Virus record (IMG/VR): IMGVR_UViG_3300039106_000514
Location: 1 to 34,633 of that record
Origin: a virus
Reading direction: 5' to 3' (one strand)
DNA length: 34,633 nt
In this document: positions 12,648 through 18,821 of the stretch, piece after piece
Position numbering within the stretch: position 1 is the first letter of the stretch
How the letters are laid out: every line of letters begins with the position of its first letter
Program-made: the position numbers and the translations under genes
Notes under the pieces: model-generated
Seen by the model: the letters and a program-made list of their open reading frames with translations, nothing else
What the model was told of the DNA's origin: nothing
Databases searched by the model: none

Positions 12648-12697
12648 TGGCTTGTAAACCTAAAAAGGGTACTAACCCACCTAAGCCTAAGAAATGA
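12647..12697 (+). CDS. Basic micropeptide, 16 residues
   Basis: MACKPKKGTNPPKPKK then stop, TAATG-coupled to the previous gene and ATGA-coupled to the next. Very basic Lys/Pro micropeptides of this type are seen in phages. Translation is supported by coupling only. Confidence 0.4.
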   Translation: MACKPKKGTNPPKPKK

Positions 12698-12840
12698 ATG
12701 AAACCTTAGTAAATCCAGAAGTACCTGATAGAGTTATTAACTTATATCCTACTTTGGAACAAATAATGCACGTTATTAATCAAAGCCCAAGATTGGGTAG
12801 ATTAATATACACCCTTTTAAAAATAAAATACAGGAATTAA
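12694..12840 (+). CDS. Small hypothetical protein, 48 residues
   Basis: MNETLVNPEVPDRVINLYPT, then LEQIMHVINQSPRLGRLIYT and a basic end. The ATG overlaps the stop of the preceding micropeptide (ATGA). No family recognised. Confidence 0.55.
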   Translation: MNETLVNPEVPDRVINLYPTLEQIMHVINQSPRLGRLIYTLLKIKYRN

Positions 12841-12842
12841 AA

Positions 12843-13001
12843 ATGAACTTTGAATTAACCTTAGAAGAAGCTAATATTATTTTAGGCGGACTAAGTAAGT
12901 TACCATATGAACATTCAGCTGGTTTAATACAAAAGATGCAACAACAAGCACAACCTCAATTACCTGCTAATGAACCAGCAGCAGAACCTACAGCTGAATA
13001 A
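12843..13001 (+). CDS. Conserved small protein (ELTLEEANIILGGLSKLP), 52 residues
   Basis: MNFELTLEEANIILGGLSKL, then HSAGLIQKMQQQAQPQLP and an Ala/Glu/Pro tail. CAGGAATTAAA precedes the start. Proteins of this pattern are common small phage proteins, function unknown. Confidence 0.65.
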   Translation: MNFELTLEEANIILGGLSKLPYEHSAGLIQKMQQQAQPQLPANEPAAEPTAE

Positions 13002-13006
13002 AATAT

Positions 13007-13081
13007 AGCGGGGTAGGAAAGTGGAAATCCGCTAGGCTCATAACCTAGAGAACACTGGTTCGATTCCAGTTCCCGCAACCA
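13007..13081 (+). tRNA. tRNA-Met (anticodon CAT)
   Basis: Complete cloverleaf with encoded CCA. Anticodon stem CTAGG/CCTAG with loop CTCATAA; T arm ACTGG-TTCGATT-CCAGT. Acceptor pairs 2-7 form, but position 1 is A opposite A72, an unpaired end reminiscent of initiator tRNA. The three G-C pairs of an initiator anticodon stem are absent, so it may be an elongator or a lysidine-type Ile tRNA. Confidence 0.85.
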
Positions 13082-13088
13082 AACGAGA

Positions 13089-13125
13089 GGCTGTCTTAAC
13101 TTAACTGTTAGACAGCCTTTTTTAT
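13089..13125 (+). terminator. Rho-independent terminator after tRNA-Met
   Basis: GGCTGTC (13089-13095) pairs with GACAGCC (13111-13117), with an inner TAAC/GTTA helix, then a T run. Confidence 0.85.
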
Positions 13126-13138
13126 TTATAGGAAAGAT

Positions 13139-13501
13139 ATGTCACGACTAGAAGGTTATGTAGAAAAAGGTTGGGGTTCCGAATTAATTTGGGCAACTAA
13201 CAATAAGTATTGTGGTAAACTTCTAAAGTTCAATACTGGTGCTAAATTTAGTATGCACTTTCATGCTAAAAAGGAAGAAACTTGGTTTGTACTTGGCGGA
13301 AGATTTATAGTTAGTTTTATTAAGACTAGTGATGCTTCAGTACACGATGAAGAACTGGGTCCTGGCGATGTGTGGCATAATAATATATTAGAGCCACATC
13401 AGCTAATATGCCTTGAAGAAGGTACTATTATTGAAGTTAGTACACCAGATAGCGTAGAAGATAACTATAGAGTACTTCCTGGGGATAGTCAAAATGCGTA
13501 A
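13139..13501 (+). CDS. Cupin-domain protein, mannose-6-phosphate isomerase-like
   Basis: A 120-residue protein. One cupin barrel: motif 1 is GAKFSMHFHAKKEETWFVLGG (His39, His41, Glu46 as metal ligands) and motif 2 is PGDVWHNNILEPHQL with the fourth His. The opening VEKGWGSELIW resembles type II phosphomannose isomerase domains. It overlaps the following HldE-C-like gene by 8 nt and belongs to a three-gene sugar cassette; it may isomerise or epimerise a sugar phosphate. Substrate not determinable. Confidence 0.75.
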   Translation: MSRLEGYVEKGWGSELIWATNNKYCGKLLKFNTGAKFSMHFHAKKEETWFVLGGRFIVSFIKTSDASVHDEELGPGDVWHNNILEPHQLICLEEGTIIEVSTPDSVEDNYRVLPGDSQNA

Positions 13502-13895
13502 AGTTGTAGTTAATGGTACGTTCGATATTTTGCATCCTGGACATTTAAAACTACTAGAAAAAGCTAGGCAACTAGGAGATTATGTTTTAGTATGTATTGA
13601 TAGTGATAGACGAGTTTCGGAAATAAAAGGATATACTAGACCAATTAATAATGAAGCATATCGTATGAGTATGCTTTATGCACTTAAATGTGTAGACGAA
13701 GTAGAGATATTTGATACAGCAAAAGAATTAGAAGAAATCCTAGAGTTTTACCAAGCAGATGTTATGGTAAAAGGTAGTGATTATAAAGATAAACCAATTA
13801 TAGGTAGTAAACTTTGTAGAAGCATATTTTACTTGGATATATTAGATGAATACTCAACAAGCAAAAAAATTCAAGATATTGTTACTAGGGGATAG
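13494..13895 (+). CDS. HldE C-domain-like nucleotidyltransferase
   Basis: A 133-residue protein. GTFDILHPGHLKLLEKA (8-24) is the HxGH nucleotidyltransferase signature, and VMVKGSDYKDKPIIGSK plus DEYSTSKKIQDIV match the C-terminal domain of HldE (RfaE), which transfers AMP to heptose-1-phosphate. Here it is a separate gene placed before the kinase gene, the reverse of the host fusion. A related cytidylyltransferase is the alternative. It overlaps the kinase gene by 50 nt. The product could feed LPS modification or an innate-signalling sugar (ADP-heptose), which is inference. Confidence 0.8.
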   Translation: MRKVVVNGTFDILHPGHLKLLEKARQLGDYVLVCIDSDRRVSEIKGYTRPINNEAYRMSMLYALKCVDEVEIFDTAKELEEILEFYQADVMVKGSDYKDKPIIGSKLCRSIFYLDILDEYSTSKKIQDIVTRG

Positions 13896-14592
13896 TTGTA
13901 TTGATGTTTATCAGTATGGATATGTAGGGCGTATTAGTCCGGAAGCCCCTGTACCTATATTTAAACCTATTTATGAGGAAACTCGTGATGGAATGAGTTC
14001 TAATGTTAAAAATAACTTAGAAATGCTTGGGTGTGAAGTTAAACATATACATGGTACTACAAGTATTAAAACTAGATTAATTGATAATCATAGTAAACAA
14101 CATATTGTACGCATTGATACTGATAAAGAAACAAACAGTCTTTGTTTTATACCAGACCTAGTAGGGTATGATGCAATAGTTATTAGTGATTACTGCAAAG
14201 GTTTTATTAGTTATGAGTTAGTAGAACAGCTTAGAGATAGGTTTAATGGTCCAATCTTTATAGATACTAAGAAACATGAGTTGGCTCGCTTTAAAGGTTG
14301 TTTTATAAAAGTTAATACAGAAGAATCTAAGAAAGCTACTAGTAGAACAGAAGATTTAATAGTAACTATGGGGGCACATGGTGCAGTATTTAAAAGTGAA
14401 CTATTTGAAGGATATAATGTAACAGTAAGAGATGTTTGTGGTGCAGGAGATACGTTCTTGGCTGCCCTAGCATACCAGTATTTAAATACTAATAGTATTG
14501 AAGAGGCTATACCTTTTGCTAATAAAGCAAGTTCTATTACAGTTCAAAAACTAGGAGTATACGCTCCATCGTTTTCAGAAATTCTGACTTGA
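13846..14592 (+). CDS. HldE N-domain-like heptose kinase (PfkB fold)
   Basis: A 248-residue protein. LLLGDSCIDVYQYGYVGRIS and PEAPVPIFKP match the start of the RfaE/HldE kinase domain; VCGAGDTFLAALA (197-209) holds the PfkB catalytic Asp202. It is clearly shorter than the roughly 315-residue host domain: the usual GGAANVA region reads DGMSSNVKNNL and a central segment is cut down (VNTEESKKATSRTED). The active-site end is intact, so it may be a streamlined active enzyme or a decoy. The start lies inside the previous gene with no strong ribosome site, suggesting coupling. Confidence 0.8.
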   Translation: MNTQQAKKFKILLLGDSCIDVYQYGYVGRISPEAPVPIFKPIYEETRDGMSSNVKNNLEMLGCEVKHIHGTTSIKTRLIDNHSKQHIVRIDTDKETNSLCFIPDLVGYDAIVISDYCKGFISYELVEQLRDRFNGPIFIDTKKHELARFKGCFIKVNTEESKKATSRTEDLIVTMGAHGAVFKSELFEGYNVTVRDVCGAGDTFLAALAYQYLNTNSIEEAIPFANKASSITVQKLGVYAPSFSEILT

Positions 14593-14617
14593 TTGTTTTG
14601 TTAATTTGCCGTATAAT
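14589..14617 (+). promoter_or_regulatory. Rightward promoter
   Basis: TTGATT (14589-14594), 17-bp spacer ending GCCG, TATAAT (14612-14617). The -35 box overlaps the end of the kinase gene. Confidence 0.85.
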
Positions 14618-14642
14618 ATATATATTGAATGGGAGAACGACT

Positions 14643-14801
14643 ATGACAGATAAAGAATGGCATGAAATGCTAGTATGTTTACTTCAGCTTGAAGAAGAAA
14701 AGTACTGGGATGCAACTATACAAAAATTAAATACTATGCGAGCAGAATTAACTTACTTACGAATACAACGCAAACCCTTTACAACTAGACCAGTGGTATA
14801 A
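14643..14801 (+). CDS. Small helical protein, 52 residues
   Basis: MTDKEWHEMLVCLLQLEEEK, then YWDATIQKLNTMRAELTYLR and a basic end. ATG 14643 follows GGGAG; a longer in-frame start at 14589 coincides with the promoter and is rejected. No family recognised. Confidence 0.7.
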   Translation: MTDKEWHEMLVCLLQLEEEKYWDATIQKLNTMRAELTYLRIQRKPFTTRPVV

Positions 14802-14806
14802 ATAAT

Positions 14807-14881
14807 GCGTCTATGGTGAAACGGAAATCACATGGGATTTCTACTCCCCTATTCTAGGTTCGATTCCTAGTGGGCGTACCA
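14807..14881 (+). tRNA. tRNA-Arg (anticodon TCT)
   Basis: Acceptor GCGTCTA pairs with TGGGCGT through several G-U pairs; anticodon loop TTTCTAC; T arm CTAGG-TTCGATT-CCTAG; encoded CCA. It reads AGA, a codon used often in this AT-rich phage. Confidence 0.85.
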
Positions 14882-14894
14882 AAGAAATATTGAC

Positions 14895-14923
14895 TTGAAC
14901 CTAAGTCGTAAAAGCTGTATAAT
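14895..14923 (+). promoter_or_regulatory. Rightward promoter
   Basis: TTGAAC (14895-14900), 17-bp spacer ending GCTG, TATAAT (14918-14923). Confidence 0.85.
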
Positions 14924-14952
14924 TATATTTTAAATCAAAAAAGGAAAATAAA

Positions 14953-15249
14953 ATGACAAATTATTTAGTAAGTTATGCAACAGACTCCACAACAGCTGCT
15001 ACAGTTGTATATGGTGTAGAAAATTATGAAGACCTTTTCGAGTTAGCAATCCGCGACTTCTTTGATTATGCAACTGGTGAAGTTGACGAAAACGACAACG
15101 ACATTTTAGAGTCATCAAATGTTATGCGTAAATTTGTAGAAACTGGCGAGTTCTATTTAGTTTGTAGTGATAGTGGCGTTTATTTTGGTGATATTATTCC
15201 TGTAGAAGAAGCATTAAAATATGCTACAACTTTAGCTGAATTTAATTAA
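14953..15249 (+). CDS. Acidic hypothetical protein, 98 residues
   Basis: MTNYLVSYATDSTTAATVVY, then FDYATGEVDENDNDILESSN. AAGGAAAATAAA precedes the start. Acidic alpha/beta protein, no family recognised. As at 353 and 11487, a promoter plus small gene is followed by a structured RNA (15251-15470). Confidence 0.7.
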   Translation: MTNYLVSYATDSTTAATVVYGVENYEDLFELAIRDFFDYATGEVDENDNDILESSNVMRKFVETGEFYLVCSDSGVYFGDIIPVEEALKYATTLAEFN

Positions 15250-15250
15250 G

Positions 15251-15470
15251 TGAATCTCCCCCACTATATGGGGAGAGTTATTAAATGAACTACCTGCTCG
15301 TGATTGGGCGTATAGGCGTTATCACATTGTTATCGAGAGACTATTAAACTGTGCGCACAGAGGTAGGTGAGGTAAGCAGAAGAATAAAATAGGGTTTAGC
15401 GGCTCAATGTTATAAATCTTCTCAGCGACTAATTGTAATAGGTTAGTACATAGTAAACAGGTAGTTCTTT
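15251..15470 (+). ncRNA. Third structured RNA closed by a 10-bp long-range helix
   Basis: GAACTACCTG (15287-15296) is the exact complement of CAGGTAGTTC (15458-15467) and closes a multi-branched domain. Inside are CTCG/CGAG with a GTGAT/ATCAC extension, AGAAGA/TCTTCT and ACTAA/TTAGT. A separate strong hairpin, CTCCCC/GGGGAG (15256-15275), precedes it. There is no ORF. It lies directly before the tRNA-Glu and may be processed from the same transcript. No known class recognised. Confidence 0.6.
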
Positions 15471-15479
15471 TAATAATAT

Positions 15480-15554
15480 ATTTGCATCGTCTAATGGTTA
15501 GGACACCTCCCTTTCACGGAGTCAATACGAGTTCGAATCTCGTTGCGAATACCA
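15480..15554 (+). tRNA. tRNA-Glu (anticodon TTC)
   Basis: Acceptor ATTTGCA/TGCGAAT, anticodon loop CTTTCAC, T arm ACGAG-TTCGAAT-CTCGT, encoded CCA. Confidence 0.9.
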
Positions 15555-15562
15555 TATTACAC

Positions 15563-15618
15563 ACAGGAGACACTTTCTATTTTTCGGATAGAGTTAATGT
15601 GCAAAACTCCTGTTTTTA
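15563..15618 (+). other. Stem-loop between tRNA-Glu and tRNA-Pro
   Basis: ACAGGAG (15563-15569) pairs with CTCCTGT (15607-15613) followed by a T run, with an inner TCTAT/ATAGA hairpin. It resembles a terminator or attenuator inside the tRNA cluster. Confidence 0.6.
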
Positions 15619-15619
15619 T

Positions 15620-15697
15620 CTCTTTGTCGCCTAATCTGGTATGGCACTCCGTTTGGGGCGGAGAAAAATGTAGGTTCAAATCCTACCGAAGAGACCA
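15620..15697 (+). tRNA. tRNA-Pro (anticodon TGG)
   Basis: Acceptor CTCTTTG/CGAAGAG, anticodon stem CTCCG/CGGAG with loop TTTGGGG, T arm GTAGG-TTCAAAT-CCTAC, encoded CCA. Confidence 0.9.
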
Positions 15698-15704
15698 AGT
15701 ATAC

Positions 15705-15790
15705 GTAGTTGCGTCAGAGTTGGAGAGCTGAGATGGGCTGTAACCCCGTTTGCCTTGCATGAGTAGGTTCGAATCCTACAAACTACACCA
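15705..15790 (+). tRNA. tRNA-Tyr (anticodon GTA)
   Basis: Class II tRNA with a long variable arm; anticodon loop CTGTAAC; T arm GTAGG-TTCGAAT-CCTAC; acceptor GTAGTTG/AAACTAC with a mismatch at the last pair; encoded CCA. Confidence 0.85.
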
Positions 15791-15808
15791 AGAATTATCG
15801 TTTTAAAT

Positions 15809-15887
15809 GGCTCTCAAGCATAAGTCTGGTATAGGCGCTCGGCTCATAACCGAAAGATAGTGGGTTCGAACCCCACGGGAGCCACCA
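15809..15887 (+). tRNA. tRNA with anticodon CAT (Met or Ile2)
   Basis: Acceptor GGCTCTC/GGGAGCC fully paired, anticodon stem CTCGG/CCGAA with loop CTCATAA, T arm GTGGG-TTCGAAC-CCCAC, encoded CCA. As the second CAT tRNA of the cluster it may be modified to read ATA (Ile), which is frequent in this genome. Confidence 0.85.
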
Positions 15888-15912
15888 AGATAAATTTAAG
15901 AGTAATAAATAT

Positions 15913-15986
15913 TAGGATGTAGTGTAATGGTAGCACGAGAACCTCCAAAGTTCTTTGTCGCAGTTCGAGTCTGTGCATCTTAGCCA
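15913..15986 (+). tRNA. tRNA-Trp (anticodon CCA)
   Basis: Acceptor TAGGATG/CATCTTA, anticodon loop CTCCAAA, T arm CGCAG-TTCGAGT-CTGTG, discriminator G and encoded CCA. Confidence 0.85.
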
Positions 15987-16000
15987 AATAATGATATATT

Positions 16001-16210
16001 ATGAAAAATTATAAAGTAGCAGTATACAACTGGTATGATGAAACTATCGATATAGTTCATACAACCACGTCTAGTGGTTTAACCGCTATGGAAGAAGTAT
16101 TAATCTTACCCGAAGTTGGAAAGATGACCGAAGAAGAGTATTGCTTAAAAGAAATAAATCGCGGTGGATTTATAGGTTATGAAGAGTGTTTAGGAGTGAA
16201 TATAGTGTAA
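16001..16210 (+). CDS. Small hypothetical protein ending inside tRNA-His
   Basis: A 69-residue protein, MKNYKVAVYNWYDETIDIVH, then KMTEEEYCLKEINRGGFIGY. The last codons GTG AAT ATA GTG TAA are also the 5' acceptor and D arm of tRNA-His. No ribosome site stands out beyond an AT-rich leader after tRNA-Trp. Function unknown. Confidence 0.65.
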   Translation: MKNYKVAVYNWYDETIDIVHTTTSSGLTAMEEVLILPEVGKMTEEEYCLKEINRGGFIGYEECLGVNIV

Positions 16211-16266
16211 TGGAAGCACCTTAGATTGTGATTCTAATAGTATGGGTTCGAACCCCATTGTTCACC
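16196..16266 (+). tRNA. tRNA-His (anticodon GTG)
   Basis: Acceptor GTGAATA/TGTTCAC, anticodon loop TTGTGAT, T arm ATGGG-TTCGAAC-CCCAT, C73. CCA is not encoded, unlike the other tRNAs here, and the base before position 1 is A rather than the usual encoded G-1. It overlaps the upstream gene by 15 nt. Confidence 0.85.
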
Positions 16267-16281
16267 CCTAAATATTCTGAC

Positions 16282-16310
16282 TTGATATTTAGAGTTAAAG
16301 CCTGTATAAT
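16282..16310 (+). promoter_or_regulatory. Rightward promoter
   Basis: TTGATA (16282-16287), 17-bp spacer ending CCTG, TATAAT (16305-16310). Confidence 0.85.
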
Positions 16311-16331
16311 GTTTCTTTAATTGGAGAAATT

Positions 16332-16520
16332 ATGGCTAAAGCATATACAAAAGAAGATTTAATTGGTGCTTTCCTAATGCGCTTTATTAAGGCTGGGTTA
16401 GATATTACCAATTTAGAAATAATGGCAAATGAGTTCTTTGATAAAGTAGGTAGAGATAAATTTCGTATTTATGCTACTGTTGATGCTGAAGTAATGAGAG
16501 AATATCGTGAATTTATTTAA
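16332..16520 (+). CDS. Small helical protein, 62 residues
   Basis: MAKAYTKEDLIGAFLMRFIK, then AGLDITNLEIMANEFFDKVG. GGAG precedes the start. No family recognised. Confidence 0.7.
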   Translation: MAKAYTKEDLIGAFLMRFIKAGLDITNLEIMANEFFDKVGRDKFRIYATVDAEVMREYREFI

Positions 16521-16620
16521 ATAATGGCAGACCCGTTAGAACTCTGCCTCCGCTGACGCGAAATCGGGATGGTCTGCGCTCACGGGGTTTGTTAGGTTCC
16601 TGACACACGAATACCTAACA
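16521..16620 (+). other. Two-hairpin intergenic RNA segment
   Basis: GCAGACC (16527-16533) pairs with GGTCTGC (16571-16577), and GTTAGGT (16591-16597) with ACCTAAC (16613-16619). A 10-codon ORF (MADPLELCLR) starts at 16524 right after the preceding stop but has no ribosome site. It could be a small RNA or processing element in the tRNA transcript. Confidence 0.45.
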
Positions 16621-16638
16621 CTAATTTAAGGAAATAAA

Positions 16639-16722
16639 ATGAAAATACTAGCAATATCTTTAATAATAGTATGGGTACTAGTAATTTCAGGAATGTGGAT
16701 TTATATGTCCATATTAGTTTAA
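16639..16722 (+). CDS. Single-span membrane micropeptide, 27 residues
   Basis: MKILAISLIIVWVLVISGMW then IYMSILV; nearly the whole peptide is one membrane helix. AAGGAAATAAA gives a good ribosome site. Function unknown. Confidence 0.6.
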   Translation: MKILAISLIIVWVLVISGMWIYMSILV

Positions 16723-16729
16723 TTTTACT

Positions 16730-16804
16730 GGTTTAGTCGTATAATGGTTATTACGCAGGCTTGTCAAGCCTATTATCGGAGTTCAATTCTCCGCTGAACC
16801 GCCA
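16730..16804 (+). tRNA. tRNA-Asp (anticodon GTC)
   Basis: Acceptor GGTTTAG/CTGAACC, anticodon loop TTGTCAA, T arm CGGAG-TTCAATT-CTCCG, discriminator G, encoded CCA. Confidence 0.9.
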
Positions 16805-16822
16805 ATAAATAAAGGAATAGAT

Positions 16823-16996
16823 GTGCCACTATATAATTATAAATGTACTAAATGCGGTCATGAGTTTGAAGGTATTGCTAGATATAGTGAGTCAGCAACT
16901 AAACCTTGTCCAGAATGCGAACAAATAGCAGAAAAACAACTATCAGCTACAGAAAATATTAAATTTACAGGAATTCGTGGCTCTGCAACAATGTAA
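16823..16996 (+). CDS. FmdB-like zinc-ribbon protein, GTG start
   Basis: A 57-residue protein read as MPLYNYKCTKCGHEFEGIAR, then KPCPECEQIAEKQLSATENI. C8-x2-C11 and C29-x2-C32 form a zinc ribbon of the FmdB/CxxC_CxxC regulatory-protein type, which also starts MP.Y.Y.C..CG in bacteria. GTG 16823 follows AAGGA; the ATG two bases earlier is in another frame. Its stop overlaps the next start (TAATG). Confidence 0.75.
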   Translation: MPLYNYKCTKCGHEFEGIARYSESATKPCPECEQIAEKQLSATENIKFTGIRGSATM

Positions 16997-17469
16997 TGAA
17001 TATTTTTATATTAGACTATAACATTGAAAAATGCGCGCAGTACCATTGCGATAAACACGTAGTTAAAATGTGTATTGAATATGCACAACTATTGTCTAGT
17101 GTTCATCACCACTATGGTAAGCCTGCAGGATATAGACTAACACATAAAAATCATCCTTGTGCAGTATGGGCTAGAGCCAGTCTAAGTAATTATCAGTATC
17201 TAATGGAGTTGACCTTCGCTTTAGGCGATGAGTATACTTATAGATATGGAAAGCATCACAAAAGTGTAGAGTTAGTAGAGTCTTTACCACCAATAGAATT
17301 TATTGATATTGGTTTAACTCCTTTTGCTAAAGCTATTGCAGTTCCAGAAATTAAAGCAATCCCAGATGCAGTTGATGCATATAGGGAATATTATAGAGTG
17401 GAAAAAGCGGGTATAGTATCATGGAAGAAACGAGAAGTACCAGAATGGTTTAAAGCGGGATTGGTGTAG
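16996..17469 (+). CDS. Conserved phage protein (HCDKHVVKM ... THKNHPC)
   Basis: A 157-residue protein. MNIFILDYNIEKCAQYHCDK, HVVKMCIEYAQLL, YRLTHKNHPCAVWARASLSN and YRYGKHHKSVELVE are highly characteristic of a protein found in many large phages; I cannot assign a proven activity. Conserved His/Cys/Lys residues suggest an enzyme or metal site. Its last codons GCG GGA TTG GTG TAG also form the 5' end of tRNA-Gly. Confidence 0.75.
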   Translation: MNIFILDYNIEKCAQYHCDKHVVKMCIEYAQLLSSVHHHYGKPAGYRLTHKNHPCAVWARASLSNYQYLMELTFALGDEYTYRYGKHHKSVELVESLPPIEFIDIGLTPFAKAIAVPEIKAIPDAVDAYREYYRVEKAGIVSWKKREVPEWFKAGLV

Positions 17470-17528
17470 TGGCAACATTAGAGTTTTCCAAACTTGAGTT
17501 ATCGGTTCGATTCCGATATCCCGCTCCA
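17455..17528 (+). tRNA. tRNA-Gly (anticodon TCC)
   Basis: Acceptor GCGGGAT/ATCCCGC with seven perfect pairs, anticodon loop TTTCCAA, T arm ATCGG-TTCGATT-CCGAT, encoded CCA. It overlaps the upstream gene by 15 nt, the stop TAG lying in the D arm. Confidence 0.9.
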
Positions 17529-17545
17529 AATTTTAAGGAGATAGT

Positions 17546-18160
17546 ATGAAAGTTTATTTAAGCAATTATAGAGACCACTGGCTCTCTCCATATACTATTT
17601 TGGAGAAAGTTATATTTTGGAAAGAAATAGATTATGATAGCACATATACTAAAAAGATAGTAAATGTGCTTAGTCCTATTTCAGAAGCAGTTAAAAAAGT
17701 ATTAGATGTAGTTCACCCACGAATAAACTATGTACAAGTAGATAAGTATGATACTTGGAATATGGATAGTACTTTAGCTAACATTATTTTACCAATGCTT
17801 ATTCAGCTTAAAGCTACTAAGCATGGAGTACCAAGTGCTTTTGCTGAAACTGGTGGCGAAGTATGGAAACTACAACAATCTTTTGAGTTCTATGAAACTA
17901 ATGAAGAACTACAAGATAAAGCTATGGCAGAATGGGATGCAGTCTTAGATAAGATGATTTTCTCTTTTGAGCATATAGTAGATAAAAGTGACTGGGAAAA
18001 AGAATTTTGTTCTGGAGAATTTGACAGTAATATAGAGTTAGGTGAACCAGGCTGGACAGGAACATATGTTTGCGATTATGCAGCTATGGAAAAAGTACAT
18101 GAACAAATACAGGAAGGCTTAGAATTATTCGGTAAGTACTATCGTAATCTATGGGATTAA
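17546..18160 (+). CDS. Conserved phage protein (NYRDHWLSPYTILEKVIFW)
   Basis: A 204-residue protein. MKVYLSNYRDHWLSPYTILE, the HPRINYVQVDKYDTWNMDST block and ANIILPMLIQLKATKHGVPS mark a protein widely present in phages infecting aquatic bacteria; function unknown. AAGGAGATAGT precedes the start. The long helical C-terminus is acidic. It immediately precedes the tmRNA acceptor piece, whose P2 strand begins within about four bases of the stop. Confidence 0.8.
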   Translation: MKVYLSNYRDHWLSPYTILEKVIFWKEIDYDSTYTKKIVNVLSPISEAVKKVLDVVHPRINYVQVDKYDTWNMDSTLANIILPMLIQLKATKHGVPSAFAETGGEVWKLQQSFEFYETNEELQDKAMAEWDAVLDKMIFSFEHIVDKSDWEKEFCSGEFDSNIELGEPGWTGTYVCDYAAMEKVHEQIQEGLELFGKYYRNLWD

Positions 18161-18222
18161 AACAGCGTAAACCATAAAGTAAGGCATGTTGGACGCGGGG
18201 GCAGTACCCGCCCAATCCACCA
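18161..18222 (+). ncRNA. ssrA: tmRNA acceptor (3') piece of a permuted two-piece tmRNA
   Basis: The T stem GCGGG (18195-18199)/CCCGC (18207-18211) closes the loop GGCAGTA, followed by acceptor strand CCAATCC (18212-18218), discriminator A and encoded CCA (18220-18222). The acceptor strand pairs with GGGTTGG at 18809-18815, giving seven pairs including the alanine-identity G3-U70 wobble. Upstream strands AGCG (18164-18167), CCAT (18172-18175) and CATGTT (18185-18190) pair with CGCT, ATGG and AACGTG of the coding piece, forming a P2-like helix. The T loop lacks TTCRA; I recall a GGCA-type loop from described permuted tmRNAs, to be checked. The 5' boundary is approximate. Confidence 0.85.
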
Positions 18223-18254
18223 ATAAATAGTCTTAAATTAGCGTAGGAGTTAAT

Positions 18255-18821
18255 ATGACAAAAGAAATAATAAATGAAGAGTTCATTAAGTATGTTTTGG
18301 AAGGAAAGACTATCCCGGAACTACAAAATATATATGATAACTGTAGTAGGAGTAAGATTGTTAGGATAAAGAAAGATTTAGATTTAATAGGTAAGTCCCC
18401 CAACGGTAGAAAAATAGATAGAGATTTAGGCGAGAAAGAGTGTACAGCATGTAATATAACATTTCCTTTAGCTAATTTTTATTCAAATGGTAAAACCCCT
18501 AGGGGAACTCAAAAGTATAAGTCAAAGTGTATCTCCTGTGAAAATCACGAGAGAAAAGATAGCTTTATAGATTTAATATTTGATTATTTAACTTCTAAAG
18601 ATAGTGTATATGCCTGTATTAAATGTGGGTTTTATGGGGAGTATGGTTCTCTAGATTTTCATCATAGAAACCCTTCCTTAAAGCTATTTAATATAGGTAG
18701 AACTAGTTTAACATACTCAAAAGAGTCTTTTTATGCTACAGTAGTACCTGAAATAGAGAAATGTGATTTATTATGTCCAAATTGTCATAGACAAGAACAT
18801 TTATTAATGGGTTGGAAATAG
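18255..18821 (+). CDS. HNH endonuclease lodged inside the permuted tmRNA gene
   Basis: A 188-residue protein. An N-terminal HTH-like segment (residues 8-50, GKTIPELQNIYDNCSRSKIV) is followed by a zinc site C63-x2-C66 with C92-x2-C95. The HNH fold follows: CIKCGF (121-126), LDFHHRNPS (133-141) with the catalytic His pair, and CDLLCPNCHRQEH (170-182). It is a typical free-standing phage homing-type endonuclease. GTAGGAG precedes the ATG. The gene fills nearly all of the segment (18223-18808) that must be removed to mature the tmRNA, and its last codons GGT TGG AAA TAG lie in the mature tmRNA 5' end. Confidence 0.9.
   Translation: MTKEIINEEFIKYVLEGKTIPELQNIYDNCSRSKIVRIKKDLDLIGKSPNGRKIDRDLGEKECTACNITFPLANFYSNGKTPRGTQKYKSKCISCENHERKDSFIDLIFDYLTSKDSVYACIKCGFYGEYGSLDFHHRNPSLKLFNIGRTSLTYSKESFYATVVPEIEKCDLLCPNCHRQEHLLMGWK

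Noticed and set aside
15543-15731. Plus-strand ORF of 62 codons
   Set aside because: It runs through the tRNA-Glu, tRNA-Pro and tRNA-Tyr genes.
18195-18222. Isolated tRNA remnant or prophage attachment site
   Set aside because: Considered because of the lone T arm and CCA; rejected once the acceptor strand proved complementary to 18809-18815 beside a clear tmRNA tag.
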